Shown: positions 53,887 to 62,918 of the stretch, one piece after another
Position numbering within the stretch: position 1 is the stretch's first letter
Layout: the number at the start of each line of letters is the position of its first letter
Assembly: GCA_019639115.1 (NCBI GenBank)
Contig: JAHBSM010000003.1
Coordinates: 124,001 to 188,000, forward strand
DNA: 64,000 nt
Reading direction: 5' to 3'
Source of the DNA: Acidobacteriota bacterium
Lineage (GTDB): Bacteria; Acidobacteriota; Blastocatellia; Pyrinomonadales; Pyrinomonadaceae
Made by a program: the position numbers and the translations under genes
The notes under the pieces: generated by a model
The model's input: only the letters and a program-made list of their open reading frames with translations
Database searches by the model: none
Told to the model about the DNA's origin: nothing

Positions 53887-55083
53887 CTAGATCCTATTCA
53901 GATATTCTTCTATGGCCGCTTCTACGGCTCCGCCGATCGCCGAACCGGCAGGTTCGCCTGCCTCGACCGACCAGCCATGCGTCGCCCCGATGATGCTGCG
54001 TTCGATCGCCGCTCGCATCGGAGCTTCGATCAGATGCCACGCATACACCAGGCGGCCCGAGATCACCACTCTGGGAATGCCGACACCCATTATGACGTTG
54101 GCTATCCCGATCCCGAGATGGTCACCGATCTTCTCGAGCGTTCTCCGCGAACGCAGTTCGCCGGCGTTGGCCCTAGCCACGATCTCAACGAACCTCGGCA
54201 CGGTCTCGCCGCTTTTCGGCGGCCGGTCGCCCATATAAAGTGACGCCGCCGAGGCCGCAGACGCATACATCTCCCAGCATCCGCGATTGCCGCAGACACA
54301 TTGTTTGCCGCCCGCCACTATCGTCATGTGGCCAAATTCACCTGCGACACCTCTGGCCGAGCCGCCGCCTCGAAAAACTTCGCTGTCGATGACCAAACCC
54401 ACCCCGATGCCGGTACCCGACCGGATCAGTATGAAATTGGACAGCAGGCCGTCGTCCGATTCTCGTATCTTCAGCCTCGCCTCGTACATCGCCGCGGCCG
54501 TTGCGTCGTTCTCGACGATCACCGGCGTGCCCGACGCCAACGCAAGTTCCGATGCGATATCAACCTCCTGCCAGCCAAGGTTCGGTGCGAATATCAATCG
54601 CCGCCTGTCGATATCTGTCATGCCCGGCACGCTGACGCCTATCATCATCAAGCGGCGGCCGGACATATGTTCGACTATCGCCTCGATACGCTGACGAACC
54701 TTTTTAAGGGCTGCCGTAGGTGATCTCGGGGTCGGGAGATCGTCATATTCGGTCAGCCCGCCTCTCAGGCCGGAGGTCCCGATCTGAGTTCGCCGCACGC
54801 CAAGATTGACCCCGATGAAATACGAGCCGTTCTCGGCGAATGACACGACCCTTGACCGCCTTCCGGGGCCGACGGCCGTCTGCGTCTCTTCGGTCAGAAC
54901 GCCGTCCGCTATCAGCGGCTTGACGTTCTCCGTTACCGTGCTTTTATCGATCGACAGCCGCTCGGCGATCTCGGTCCGGGTTATCGGCTGCGCCGCCCGT
55001 ATCAGCCGCAGCAATTGATTCGACCGGCGGGACGTATGTCTCGCCGCGCCGATGCGCGACCGAAATGGGTGGGTGTCGTTCAT
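53887..55083 (-). CDS. ROK-family transcriptional regulator (NagC/XylR-like)
   Basis: 398 residues. The N-terminal winged HTH (LLRLIRAAQPITRTEIAERLS, KSTVTENVKPLIADGVL) is followed by a ROK sugar-kinase-like domain with VSVPGMTD, VENDATAAAMYEARL, IRSGTGIGVGLVID and the zinc motif GKQCVCGNRGCWE. Whether it still has kinase activity is unclear; the DNA-binding part makes it a repressor. It lies inside the uronate operon, 15 bp after altronate dehydratase and 10 bp before the isomerase, so it probably regulates this or a related sugar set along with the GntR protein at 62915. Confidence 0.88.
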   Translation of the reverse strand: MNDTHPFRSRIGAARHTSRRSNQLLRLIRAAQPITRTEIAERLSIDKSTVTENVKPLIADGVLTEETQTAVGPGRRSRVVSFAENGSYFIGVNLGVRRTQIGTSGLRGGLTEYDDLPTPRSPTAALKKVRQRIEAIVEHMSGRRLMMIGVSVPGMTDIDRRRLIFAPNLGWQEVDIASELALASGTPVIVENDATAAAMYEARLKIRESDDGLLSNFILIRSGTGIGVGLVIDSEVFRGGGSARGVAGEFGHMTIVAGGKQCVCGNRGCWEMYASAASAASLYMGDRPPKSGETVPRFVEIVARANAGELRSRRTLEKIGDHLGIGIANVIMGVGIPRVVISGRLVYAWHLIEAPMRAAIERSIIGATHGWSVEAGEPAGSAIGGAVEAAIEEYLNRI

Positions 55084-55098
55084 CTGCTTTTACAAAGA

Positions 55099-56673
55099 TC
55101 AAAGCGAGACCGTTTGTTCTGCCCAGAACTGGAACTCGCGATGTTTCAATATCTCGGCTTTTGCCTGGATCTCGCCGCTCGCGACCTGCCTCACATGCTC
55201 AAAGAGCCGCCTGCCGACCTCTTCGATGCTCTCGGTGCCAACGATCACGTTGCCGGCGGAAATGTCGATGTCGCGAGACATCCGTTCAAATACGCGGTTA
55301 TTCGACGCCAACTTGATGACCGGCGTGATGGCGTTGCCGATCGTCGTACCATTGCCGGTCGTAAATACGACGACCGTTGCTCCAGATGCCACCAGCCCCG
55401 GCGTGGATTCCTGATCGTAGCCCGGGCCCTGCATCAGATTGATGCCGCGGCACCGCGGCGTCTCAGCGTACTCGATACAGTCCTCGATCCGCGTCGTTCC
55501 GGCTTTGGCTATAGCCCCGAGCGATTTGATGGTGATATTGAGCAGCCCGCCGGCCTTGTTGCCCGTGCTGGGATTTTGATTCAGGACCGCACCGAACTTG
55601 GACGCGTAATCCTTATACCAATCCACCATCTCGTAAATGCGGCGTCCCGTTGCGGCGTCTTTGGCGCGATTAGCGAGTATGTGTTCGGCGCCGCAGAATT
55701 CAGGGACCTCTGTCAGCAGCACGGTCCCGCCGCTCCGGACCAATAGGTCCGAACAGAATCCCAGCGAAGGATTGGCCGAGATACCGGAAAAACCGTCCGA
55801 CGAACCGCATTTGACGCCGAGGACAAGTTCGCTGACCGGGAACGGTTCGCGCACGCATTTGTTCACCTCGGGCAGCATCTGCCGGACATATTTGAGCCCG
55901 AGTTCGATCGCCTCCTGGGTCCCGCCGGCTTCCTGTATCCCGATCTTATAGACCGGCTTCATTATAGGCCGCTCTCGTTTTGTCAGGTATTTCTCGACGA
56001 ATGAGAGATTCGTTTTCTCGCAGCCCAGATCGATCAGCACGACGCCGCCGACATTCGGATGATCGGCATAGTTCGACAGCGTCCGCATCATCACGTCGAG
56101 CGTGGAGCCGTCCTGGCAGCCGCATCCTTTGTTATGCGGTATGGCGACCACGCCGTCAACATTCGGGAATCGCTCGCGGCTGTGATCCATGAACTCTGAC
56201 ATCATTGAGATCTGCGTCGCCTCGTGGCTGGCGCACATGGACGTCGGCACGATCAAGATAAAGTTGCGAGTGCCTACACGCCCATCGGCGCGTCGAAATC
56301 CCAGGAATGTCTCCACGTCATCCGGGTCGAAATAATCAGGTGCGGGCGTCGAAAGCGTATCCGGCAGGTCGCGAACCACGGGCACATCGTCAGTCATGTT
56401 GCGATGGTCGATCCATTCGCCCTTTGCTATGCCCAGAGACGTACCTATCGGCTGCCCGTATTGCCGGACGAATTCCCCGGCCGCGATCTCGCGGATCGCA
56501 AATCTATGGCCGGGCGGCACGTCGGCAGACAACCGGACGACGTCGCCTGAGGGGAGCCCGAGCTCGAGCCCGACATGGGTCTGATCCTTGACGACCGCGA
56601 CATTGTCGTCAGGATTGACGATGATCGCATGCTCGCTGATGGGCGCCGTGCTGGTCTTTTCGCTGTCAGGCAT
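55099..56673 (-). CDS. uxaA: Altronate dehydratase (UxaA/GarD family)
   Basis: 524 residues, full length, with the N-terminal SAF-like domain (about 15-105; VPPGHRFAIREIAAGEFVRQYG) and the C-terminal dehydratase domain starting at FLGFRRADGRVGTRNFILI. Fe-binding-type motifs are visible: PHNKGCGCQDGS, VLGVKCGSSDGFSGISANP and TEVPEFCGAEHI. It removes water from D-altronate to give KDG, the substrate of KdgK. Galactarate dehydratase (GarD) is a close relative and cannot be excluded by sequence alone. It starts 3 bp after the NagB-like gene. Position and neighbours favour altronate. Confidence 0.9.
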   Translation of the reverse strand: MPDSEKTSTAPISEHAIIVNPDDNVAVVKDQTHVGLELGLPSGDVVRLSADVPPGHRFAIREIAAGEFVRQYGQPIGTSLGIAKGEWIDHRNMTDDVPVVRDLPDTLSTPAPDYFDPDDVETFLGFRRADGRVGTRNFILIVPTSMCASHEATQISMMSEFMDHSRERFPNVDGVVAIPHNKGCGCQDGSTLDVMMRTLSNYADHPNVGGVVLIDLGCEKTNLSFVEKYLTKRERPIMKPVYKIGIQEAGGTQEAIELGLKYVRQMLPEVNKCVREPFPVSELVLGVKCGSSDGFSGISANPSLGFCSDLLVRSGGTVLLTEVPEFCGAEHILANRAKDAATGRRIYEMVDWYKDYASKFGAVLNQNPSTGNKAGGLLNITIKSLGAIAKAGTTRIEDCIEYAETPRCRGINLMQGPGYDQESTPGLVASGATVVVFTTGNGTTIGNAITPVIKLASNNRVFERMSRDIDISAGNVIVGTESIEEVGRRLFEHVRQVASGEIQAKAEILKHREFQFWAEQTVSL

Positions 56674-56676
56674 ATC

Positions 56677-57621
56677 TCACACCAAAAGGTCCGCTAGAAC
56701 ATACGAACGCACATCGCCGTGGAGCCGCAGAAGCAGCCCGGGATTCTCGTTCACCTGCCGCTCGATCGCTGCCGGCGATCCGGCTATTTCCGTCTCGATC
56801 ATCCGCTTGAAGCTGGCTCGTTTCGCTGGTGCCGTTGAAGCATCTACTATCGAATGAATGATCCGTTTCGCACCGAGTATAGCGGCGGGCCCGAGCGTCA
56901 GTATCGAGCTCGCCTGGCGGCACTCTTCCTCGTCCCGCTCAGATATGCTGCTGCCACCGGCTTTGAATTTTGAGATATGATGCTCGAGGATGCTCCCGCT
57001 GATCGGAATGATCCCGGCCAGATCATCGAGACGGAGCCCGCATCCGGGCTTCAGATAGCACACGTGCGAGGCGGCTTCGGCCTCGGGGCCGAGGCCCAAG
57101 AAGAAAAGGTCAATGCCGCCGAGGTCCTGTATCTTCTCGACGTAACGGGCCAATTCGCCCTCGATATCTTCGGTCTCAGTCAGCATCGGAGTGAAACTCT
57201 TGAACCTCGCAAAGACCGTTGGCCCGAGGAGCCGTTCAAAATCTCGGACGAAGCTCAGGCTGTTGTCCATGCGCATCGGCGCCAGGGCATCCTGCGTAAA
57301 TACATGCATCCGGCCTAGCAGGTCGTCCAGCTCGCCGGCTTCGGCCTTGCTGCGGATAAGCCGGTACATAGCCTGCGCTCCGCGGCCGCCGAGAAGTACC
57401 AGAACGATGTCGCCCGGAGTCTCGTCTGCGTAGCGGACAAGCTCGTCAAACATGGCTTCGCCCACGGCTTCTTCGTTGTCGAGGACCGTGTATCTGAACG
57501 GCCCGCGATCGCGGGCCGACGCTTCGGCCGCGGCTGCCGAGGTCATCCAGGTATTTGGTCCGGCGACGCGGGTCGTTATAGATCCGTTCGCCGATAGCTT
57601 CACTGAGGTTGTCGAATTCAT
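56677..57621 (-). CDS. NagB/6-phosphogluconolactonase-superfamily protein with altered active site
   Basis: 314 residues from ATG 57621 (no ribosome site, perhaps near-leaderless). The layout follows glucosamine-6-phosphate isomerase/6-phosphogluconolactonase: IVLVLLGGRGAQAMYRLI, MHVFTQDALAPM and GGIDLFFLGLGPEAEAASHV. The usual NagB phrases TGGTP, DEY and GxGxDGHIAFNEP are replaced here by GGRGA, QDA and LGPEAEAASH, so the standard catalytic Asp and His are not at their usual place. First gene of the uxaA operon. Probably a sugar-phosphate binding protein or an isomerase with a different substrate. Confidence 0.7.
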   Translation of the reverse strand: MNSTTSVKLSANGSITTRVAGPNTWMTSAAAAEASARDRGPFRYTVLDNEEAVGEAMFDELVRYADETPGDIVLVLLGGRGAQAMYRLIRSKAEAGELDDLLGRMHVFTQDALAPMRMDNSLSFVRDFERLLGPTVFARFKSFTPMLTETEDIEGELARYVEKIQDLGGIDLFFLGLGPEAEAASHVCYLKPGCGLRLDDLAGIIPISGSILEHHISKFKAGGSSISERDEEECRQASSILTLGPAAILGAKRIIHSIVDASTAPAKRASFKRMIETEIAGSPAAIERQVNENPGLLLRLHGDVRSYVLADLLV

Positions 57622-57635
57622 CAGAATATGCAAAT

Positions 57636-57665
57636 ATAATAATTGGTTTGACCAATTAAAAGCAA
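57636..57665 (-). promoter_or_regulatory. Promoter of the uxaA-eda operon
   Basis: On the minus strand: -35 TTGCTT (57660-57665), 18-bp spacer, -10 TATTAT (57636-57641, 5 of 6 to TATAAT). Predicted start near 57629, only about 8 nt before the ATG, which fits the lack of a ribosome site. The spacer is filled by operator 57641-57657. Confidence 0.55.
57641..57657. promoter_or_regulatory. Uronate operator 1 (UxuR/ExuR-like)
   Basis: AATTGGTTTGACCAATT is a 17-bp inverted repeat (AATTGGT, 3-bp centre, ACCAATT). It closely resembles the E. coli UxuR/ExuR box (ATTGGTATACCAAT). It lies inside the spacer of the uxaA operon promoter, so a bound GntR-type repressor would exclude RNA polymerase. Confidence 0.75.
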
Positions 57666-57795
57666 GTGAAAAATGTGAATACTCGGCAAGTGATGTGTAT
57701 TCCGTATGAGAATATTGCTGGAAAGGCGTATTTATCGATAGTTTATCGGCCGCACGACTAGGATCGATGTACTGCTTTGCGACCCTTGACGGCCA

Positions 57796-57812
57796 AAATG
57801 GTTTTACCTTTC
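57796..57812. promoter_or_regulatory. Uronate operator 2, degenerate
   Basis: AAATGGTTTTACCTTTC shares the core TGGTTTTACC with operator 3 and TGGTTTxACC with operator 1. It lies 41 bp before the SDR gene, just after a -35-like TTGACG (57786-57791). It would control the plus-strand SDR-M24-exuT unit. Confidence 0.6.
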
Positions 57813-57853
57813 GATCCGCTTAGACATATCTCGAACCGAGATCAGAATGAAAT

Positions 57854-58630
57854 ATGAGCTATAAAGGACTAGATCTTAGCGGCCGTGTGGCCGTCTGCAT
57901 AGGCGGTACATCTGGCATCGGCCGAGCCATCGCACACGGATTTGCCGATGCCGGCGCAGATGTCGTTTGCACATCGCGGCGACAGGAGCAGGTCGATGCC
58001 GCGGCGGAGGAGATCGAGGCCAAGGGCCGCCGTACGCTCCGCATCACCTCGGACGTATCGGACAAAGGGTCGCTTGAGTCGCTGCTTGCGGCGTGTGTGG
58101 CTGAGTTCGGCAATGTGGACATACTGCTTAATTCTGCCGGCCGCACCAAACGCACGCCTTCGCTCGATCTGGATGAGCAGGAATGGAACGACATCATGGA
58201 GACCAATCTGACCGGGACGCTGCGGGCGTGTCAGGTCTTTGGCCGACACATGGTCGATCGCGGATACGGACGCATCATCAATATCGCGTCGCTCTCGAGC
58301 TTTGTCGCTCTTTACGAGGTCGCTGCCTACGCGGCGAGCAAGGCGGCCGTCGCCAGCCTGACCAAATCGCTCGCCATAGAATGGGCGAAGCACGGCGTGA
58401 ACGTCAACGCGATCGCACCGGGCGTATTCAAAACGGCACTCAACACAAAACTTCTCGAAGAGACACCCCGTGGAGCCGAATTTCTGACACGGACGCCGAT
58501 GGGACGATTCGGCCAGGTCGAGGAGCTTGCCGGTGCCGCCATTTTTTTGGCAAGTCAGTCGGCGAGCTTTGTTACAGGCGAGGTGATCGTGGTCGATGGC
58601 GGATTTCTGGCAAGCGGGGTCAATCAATAA
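57854..58630 (+). CDS. SDR oxidoreductase of the uronate cluster, KduD/gluconate-5-dehydrogenase-like
   Basis: 258 residues. SDR with GGTSGIGRAIAHGFADAG (cofactor), NSAG (in place of NNAG) and the triad Ser in NIASLSSF, Tyr-x3-Lys in YAASKAAVASLTKSL. SLAIEWAKHGVNVNAIAPGVF and PMGRFGQVEEL resemble gluconate 5-dehydrogenases. It differs clearly from the KduD at 52282, so the two are not recent duplicates. No UxaB/UxuB (tagaturonate or fructuronate reductase) is visible, and this SDR could fill that step, or oxidise a polyol. Operator 2 lies just upstream. The downstream gene starts 4 bp beyond its stop. Confidence 0.83.
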   Translation: MSYKGLDLSGRVAVCIGGTSGIGRAIAHGFADAGADVVCTSRRQEQVDAAAEEIEAKGRRTLRITSDVSDKGSLESLLAACVAEFGNVDILLNSAGRTKRTPSLDLDEQEWNDIMETNLTGTLRACQVFGRHMVDRGYGRIINIASLSSFVALYEVAAYAASKAAVASLTKSLAIEWAKHGVNVNAIAPGVFKTALNTKLLEETPRGAEFLTRTPMGRFGQVEELAGAAIFLASQSASFVTGEVIVVDGGFLASGVNQ

Positions 58631-58634
58631 TCGA

Positions 58635-59750
58635 GTGTCCGAGATCGATATAAAGACCGAACGCCTGACACGCAGCCTGGGTTCGTCCTATGCCGGCGTC
58701 ATGCTCAACGCTCAGCATAATTTTGCATGGATCACTGGCGGGGGCAGCAACGGCATCGACGCAAGCCGCGAGAACGGCGCCGCGACCGTGCTGATAACGA
58801 ACCGCGGTAAGCGATACATCATTGCGAGCAATATCGAGCTGCAGCGAATGCTCGACGAGCAGGTCGATGCTGAGATGTTCGAGCCGGTCGGATTCGGGTG
58901 GCAGCAGGAAAAGGGCGAGCCCGACCTCGTGCGGCTTATTGCCGACGACCTCGCCGGCGGACAGGTCATAGCTGATATTCCTTTCACTTCCGCACCGGCA
59001 CTGGAATCGACATTTGCGCACTGCCGTTTTGAGCTGACCGAGAGCGAGATAGAACGGTATCGCGCACTCGGCCGAGATGCGGCTGCCGCACTTGATCGCA
59101 CTATCGAGCGGCTCGTGCCGGGACAGACGGAGAATGAGATCGCGGCTTTGATGCGATATGAGTTGGGCAAATTGGGCATTCGATCTATCGTTACGCTCGT
59201 TGCCGCCGACGAACGCATCGCACGCTATCGTCATCCTGTCCCGACGGATGTTCGTTTTCAAAGAACGCTTTTGCTTGTGACATGTGCCAAACGCTGCGGA
59301 CTGATCGCGAGCTTGAGCCGCATGATCTCGGTCGGCGAACCAGGCGATGAATTAAAGCAACGAAACGAAGCGGCGGCATTTGTCCATGCCTCGCTGCAGC
59401 ACGCGACCCGCAAGGCCGTTGGATCGGAGACCGTCGGCTCTGGATTGTATGAGGCCGCCCGATCGGCTTACGAGCGTTCGGGATTTGCCGACGAGATCAA
59501 CGAACATCACCAAGGCGGAGCGACAGGCTATCGAACACGCGATTGGGTAGCGCATCCCGCGAGCGGAGATCGGGTCCATCGGCAGCAGGCATTTGCGTGG
59601 AATCCGTCGATCACCGGGACCAAGGTCGAGGATACGATCATTGTCCGCGGTGACGAGATCGAAGTGATCACCGCTTCGGACCGATTTCCGCTGATCGAAA
59701 CGGCCGTCGACGGACACATCTATCATTCGCACGGGATCTTAAGAATTTGA
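58635..59750 (+). CDS. M24 (pita-bread fold) aminopeptidase/creatinase-like protein with metal ligands lost
   Basis: 371 residues from GTG 58635; an in-frame ATG at 58596 inside the SDR gene would add 13 residues. The N-terminal creatinase-like domain (AGVMLNAQHNFAWITGGGSNG) and the C-terminal M24 domain (GQTENEIAALMRYELGKLG; EHHQGGATGYRTRDW; VEDTIIV) are evident. The metal ligands of true M24 enzymes are mostly gone: the two Asp of the D-x10-D block are replaced in LLLVTCAKRCGLIASLSRMI, and the Glu of the EP block is Asn in AFAWNPSITG; one His and the last Glu remain. Creatinase is a metal-free member, so a metal-free hydrolase is possible. Part of the SDR-exuT operon. Confidence 0.72.
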   Translation: MSEIDIKTERLTRSLGSSYAGVMLNAQHNFAWITGGGSNGIDASRENGAATVLITNRGKRYIIASNIELQRMLDEQVDAEMFEPVGFGWQQEKGEPDLVRLIADDLAGGQVIADIPFTSAPALESTFAHCRFELTESEIERYRALGRDAAAALDRTIERLVPGQTENEIAALMRYELGKLGIRSIVTLVAADERIARYRHPVPTDVRFQRTLLLVTCAKRCGLIASLSRMISVGEPGDELKQRNEAAAFVHASLQHATRKAVGSETVGSGLYEAARSAYERSGFADEINEHHQGGATGYRTRDWVAHPASGDRVHRQQAFAWNPSITGTKVEDTIIVRGDEIEVITASDRFPLIETAVDGHIYHSHGILRI

Positions 59751-59766
59751 CCAGGAGCAAGAAACG

Positions 59767-61260
59767 ATGAACGAAGAACAGGCAGACGTGATCGAGAGCC
59801 AGAAGCAGCAAGACGACGGCGAATTCCTAGCTGCACCGGAAGAATCCGGCGGTTCCGCTGCAGGAGCGGTGATCGCCGGCGCGGGCGACGTTGTCAAACG
59901 TGTCGGCCGATACCGTTGGACGATATGCGCCCTATTGTTCTTTGCTTCCGCGATCAATTACGTGGACCGGCAGGTGATCGCGATACTAAAGCCGACCCTC
60001 CAAAAGGAATTTGGCTGGACCGATATCGATTACGGCTGGATCATCTTTGCCTTCTCCACCGCTTACGCGCTCGGCTTCATATTCGCGGGCCGGTTCATGG
60101 ACAAGTTCGGAACCAAGATCGGCTTCACCGTCGCGATCGTCCTATGGAGCATCGGCGCCCTGATGCACGCGTGGGCGGTCGGCGTCGGCGAGATCGCTCT
60201 GCCGATACTGACGCCGGTCATCAACGGTATTCTCGCGGCCGTCAATGCCGTCATCACGCCGCTGGGCTTTGCGCCGTGGTCGATCGTGCTGTCGGTATCG
60301 GTCGCCGGATTCATTGTTGCTAGATTCGTGCTCGGACTCGGCGAATCGGGCAATTTCCCGGCAGCGATCAAGACCACGGCGGAGTGGTTCCCTAAGAAAG
60401 AGCGCGCTCTTGCGACCGGCATCTTTAATGCCGGGACCAACGTCGGTGCGCTCGTGACGCCGCTTGTGGTCCCGATCCTGGTAGCGGTCTGGGGCTGGTA
60501 TGAGGCATTTATCATTACCGGCGTTCTCGGCTTTTTCTGGCTGGTCTTTTGGCTGCTTTTCTATAATCGCCCCGACGCACATCCGCGACTGTCGGCCGAG
60601 GAACTCGCCTATATCCAAAGCGATCCGGCGGAGCCGGTTACCAAGGTCCCATGGGCTAAACTCGTAAAGTATCGCCAGACGTGGGCCTTCGCATTGGGCA
60701 AATTCCTTACAGATCCTATTTGGTGGATCTATCTATTTTGGGTACCGGACTTTCTGCAGCGGCAGCACGGGCTCGACCTCAAATCCTTCGGGCTCCCTAT
60801 CGCGACGATCTACATCATCGCCGATGTCGGCAGCGTGGGCGGCGGCTGGATCTCTTCGTGGCTGATCAAACGCGGCTACACGGTCAATCGTTCACGAAAG
60901 ACGGCGATGCTGATCTGCGCTCTCGCGGTCGTACCGATAATATTGGCTTCCATTACGTCGAGCTTATGGCTTGGCGTGATCTTGATCGGTATCGCGGCGG
61001 CCGCGCATCAAGGCTGGTCGGCCAATCTATTCACCTTGACGTCAGACACTTTTCCGAAGCAGGCGGTCGGCTCGGTCGTCGGTATCGGCGGGATGTTCGG
61101 AGCGATCGGAGGAATGGTCATCGCGCCTCTTGTGGGCTACATACTGGCAAGGACCGGCAGCTACGTCCCGATCTTTATCATTGCCGCATCGGCGTATCTC
61201 ATCGCGCTATTGATCATCCAACTGCTCGCACCGAAACTCGAGCAGGCAAAGATCGAATAG
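59767..61260 (+). CDS. exuT: Hexuronate transporter, MFS family (ExuT-like)
   Basis: 497 residues with AGGAG 7 bp before the ATG. Twelve membrane helices, of the anion:cation symporter group: INYVDRQVIAILKPTLQKEFG (helix 1), FAGRFMDKFGTKIGF (loop 2-3 motif), VLGLGESGNFPAAIKTTAEWFPKKERALATG (helix 4-5 signature) and WWIYLFWVPDFLQRQHGLD in the second half. ExuT carries galacturonate and glucuronate with protons. The insertion between helices 4 and 5 region (about 120-175) is longer than in E. coli ExuT. The cytoplasmic N-terminal tail of 45 residues is acidic. Last gene of the plus-strand operon; GH43 converges on it. Confidence 0.9.
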   Translation: MNEEQADVIESQKQQDDGEFLAAPEESGGSAAGAVIAGAGDVVKRVGRYRWTICALLFFASAINYVDRQVIAILKPTLQKEFGWTDIDYGWIIFAFSTAYALGFIFAGRFMDKFGTKIGFTVAIVLWSIGALMHAWAVGVGEIALPILTPVINGILAAVNAVITPLGFAPWSIVLSVSVAGFIVARFVLGLGESGNFPAAIKTTAEWFPKKERALATGIFNAGTNVGALVTPLVVPILVAVWGWYEAFIITGVLGFFWLVFWLLFYNRPDAHPRLSAEELAYIQSDPAEPVTKVPWAKLVKYRQTWAFALGKFLTDPIWWIYLFWVPDFLQRQHGLDLKSFGLPIATIYIIADVGSVGGGWISSWLIKRGYTVNRSRKTAMLICALAVVPIILASITSSLWLGVILIGIAAAAHQGWSANLFTLTSDTFPKQAVGSVVGIGGMFGAIGGMVIAPLVGYILARTGSYVPIFIIAASAYLIALLIIQLLAPKLEQAKIE

Positions 61261-61286
61261 AACAGTTGAGCGATCAGCTCGCTGCG

Positions 61287-62918
61287 TCATCTCTCGATGC
61301 GGAACCAATCGATATCGGCAGTGCCCGAGTCGTTGAACCTGGTCGGACGTGTAAAGAAGAAACCGATCTTTGCCCCGATCCAGCGCCCTTCGCGTGCCTT
61401 GAATCGATCGCCGATCGTTATGAATTCCTTGCCGTCGAGGCTGTAGCTGAAGCTAACGACGGCACCGGCAGCAAAGCGAGCTCTAAGATAGAACGTGTCG
61501 GCCGCCAGCGGACGCTCGTCCGATTCGACGGCAGATATGCGTTTGTCCGCATCGACGGCGGTCGAGCGTGAGATAAAAAGCTTGCCGTTCCGGCCCGTGA
61601 CCACGATCGACGAATGATCGGCTCCCATCACCACCATGCCGAACCGTTCGCCCTCTACGCGGCTCACCAATCTCACCTTTGCGTTCGCGGTAAATTCATC
61701 CGCGGGCGTTTTCTGCAACAGCAGATTAGGCAGGTCCCAGAGATTGGCGAAATTGACGGGCAACTCGACCGAGTTCATCCTGAGGACGCCGCGGGCCGGG
61801 AAAGGCATCGCCCATTCGGGCCTGGGGTTGCCGTGCCATTGCCACTGCCGGCCCGGCGTCGCGGAGTCGAATTCGTCATTTTCCTGCGGCGTCGTCACGG
61901 GATATCGGGCGCCGACATCAGGTTTCCTATACGTTGGCACAGGCTCGCCGATGCCGTCGCCATCCTTGTCGATCCCGATGACCGGCATACCGCTTCGCCA
62001 CTCGGCGGGCTGAAGATGGACAACGCGGCCGTACGGGCCTTTGTCCTGAAAATGGATGAACCACCATTCACCCTTTACCGTATCGACAAGCGCTCCCTGA
62101 TGCGGCCCGTTGACGGAACTATTCCCCTGCGCCATAACGATCTTGCGTTCATACGGACCGTAAATTTTCCTCGACCTCAGGGCCAACTGCCAGCCGGTCG
62201 CGACACCTCCGGCCGGGGCGAGTATGTAATAGTAACCGTCCTTTTTGTAGAATTTCGGGCCTTCGACGGTGGGATCGGCGTCGTGGCCGTCGAACACGAT
62301 CACGCCGTCGTCAAGCAGGCTCATCCCGTCGACCGACATTCTGTTGACGACCAGTATCGATTTGGTTCCCGCACGGCTTCCCGCAAATGCGTGCACCAAA
62401 TACGCATTGCCGTCGTCATCCCATAGCGGGCACGGATCGATCCAGCCTTTCGCCGCTTTGACCAGCAAAGGCTTGGACCATTCGCCCGCTGGGTCCGTGG
62501 CTTTTGTCATAAAGATGCCCATATCCGGATCACCGTAGTAGATATAGAATTCGCCTTTGTAGTATCGGATGGACGGGGCCCACACGCCGCCGCCGTGCTG
62601 TGGTTTGTCAAATAACTCGCCTGGTTCGAGCCGCTTTATGGCGTGGCCGATGATGCTCCAATTGACCAAGTCGCGGGAATGCAGGATCGGCAGGCCCGGG
62701 ACCGCGTTGAAGCTCGACGCCGTCATATAATAGTCCGCTCCGACGCGCACCACGTCGGGGTCGGAGTAATCGGCATTTATGATGGGATTCCTGTATGTAC
62801 CGTCGCCGCGGTCGGCGACCCATACACCCGAGACGTACGGCGTCGGCTGGGCCGGTGTATTCGCGACCGGCAGTGCGGTAAAGATCGCCAGAACGAGGAG
62901 TGCGAGCCTACGATTCAC
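61287..62918 (-). CDS. Exported GH43-family glycoside hydrolase
   Basis: 543 residues from GTG 62918 (overlapping the GntR stop), with a signal peptide (ending TPAQ). The five-bladed propeller of GH43 begins at ADYSDPDVVRVGADYYMTASSF, where the Asp in SDPD is the general base; HDADPTVEGPKFYKKDGYYY contains the general acid Glu and GWIDPCPLWDDDGNAYLV the pKa-setting Asp. About 345-543 is a beta-sandwich (EFDSATPGRQWQWHGNP, DIDWFRIER). Such enzymes release arabinose or xylose from pectin side chains or xylan. It fits a pectin-to-uronate pathway. Overlap with GntR suggests shared control. Confidence 0.9.
   Translation of the reverse strand: MNRRLALLVLAIFTALPVANTPAQPTPYVSGVWVADRGDGTYRNPIINADYSDPDVVRVGADYYMTASSFNAVPGLPILHSRDLVNWSIIGHAIKRLEPGELFDKPQHGGGVWAPSIRYYKGEFYIYYGDPDMGIFMTKATDPAGEWSKPLLVKAAKGWIDPCPLWDDDGNAYLVHAFAGSRAGTKSILVVNRMSVDGMSLLDDGVIVFDGHDADPTVEGPKFYKKDGYYYILAPAGGVATGWQLALRSRKIYGPYERKIVMAQGNSSVNGPHQGALVDTVKGEWWFIHFQDKGPYGRVVHLQPAEWRSGMPVIGIDKDGDGIGEPVPTYRKPDVGARYPVTTPQENDEFDSATPGRQWQWHGNPRPEWAMPFPARGVLRMNSVELPVNFANLWDLPNLLLQKTPADEFTANAKVRLVSRVEGERFGMVVMGADHSSIVVTGRNGKLFISRSTAVDADKRISAVESDERPLAADTFYLRARFAAGAVVSFSYSLDGKEFITIGDRFKAREGRWIGAKIGFFFTRPTRFNDSGTADIDWFRIER

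Noticed and set aside
61614..62426. 270-codon open frame on the plus strand
   Set aside because: Antisense to the GH43 gene, whose catalytic motifs are intact on the other strand.
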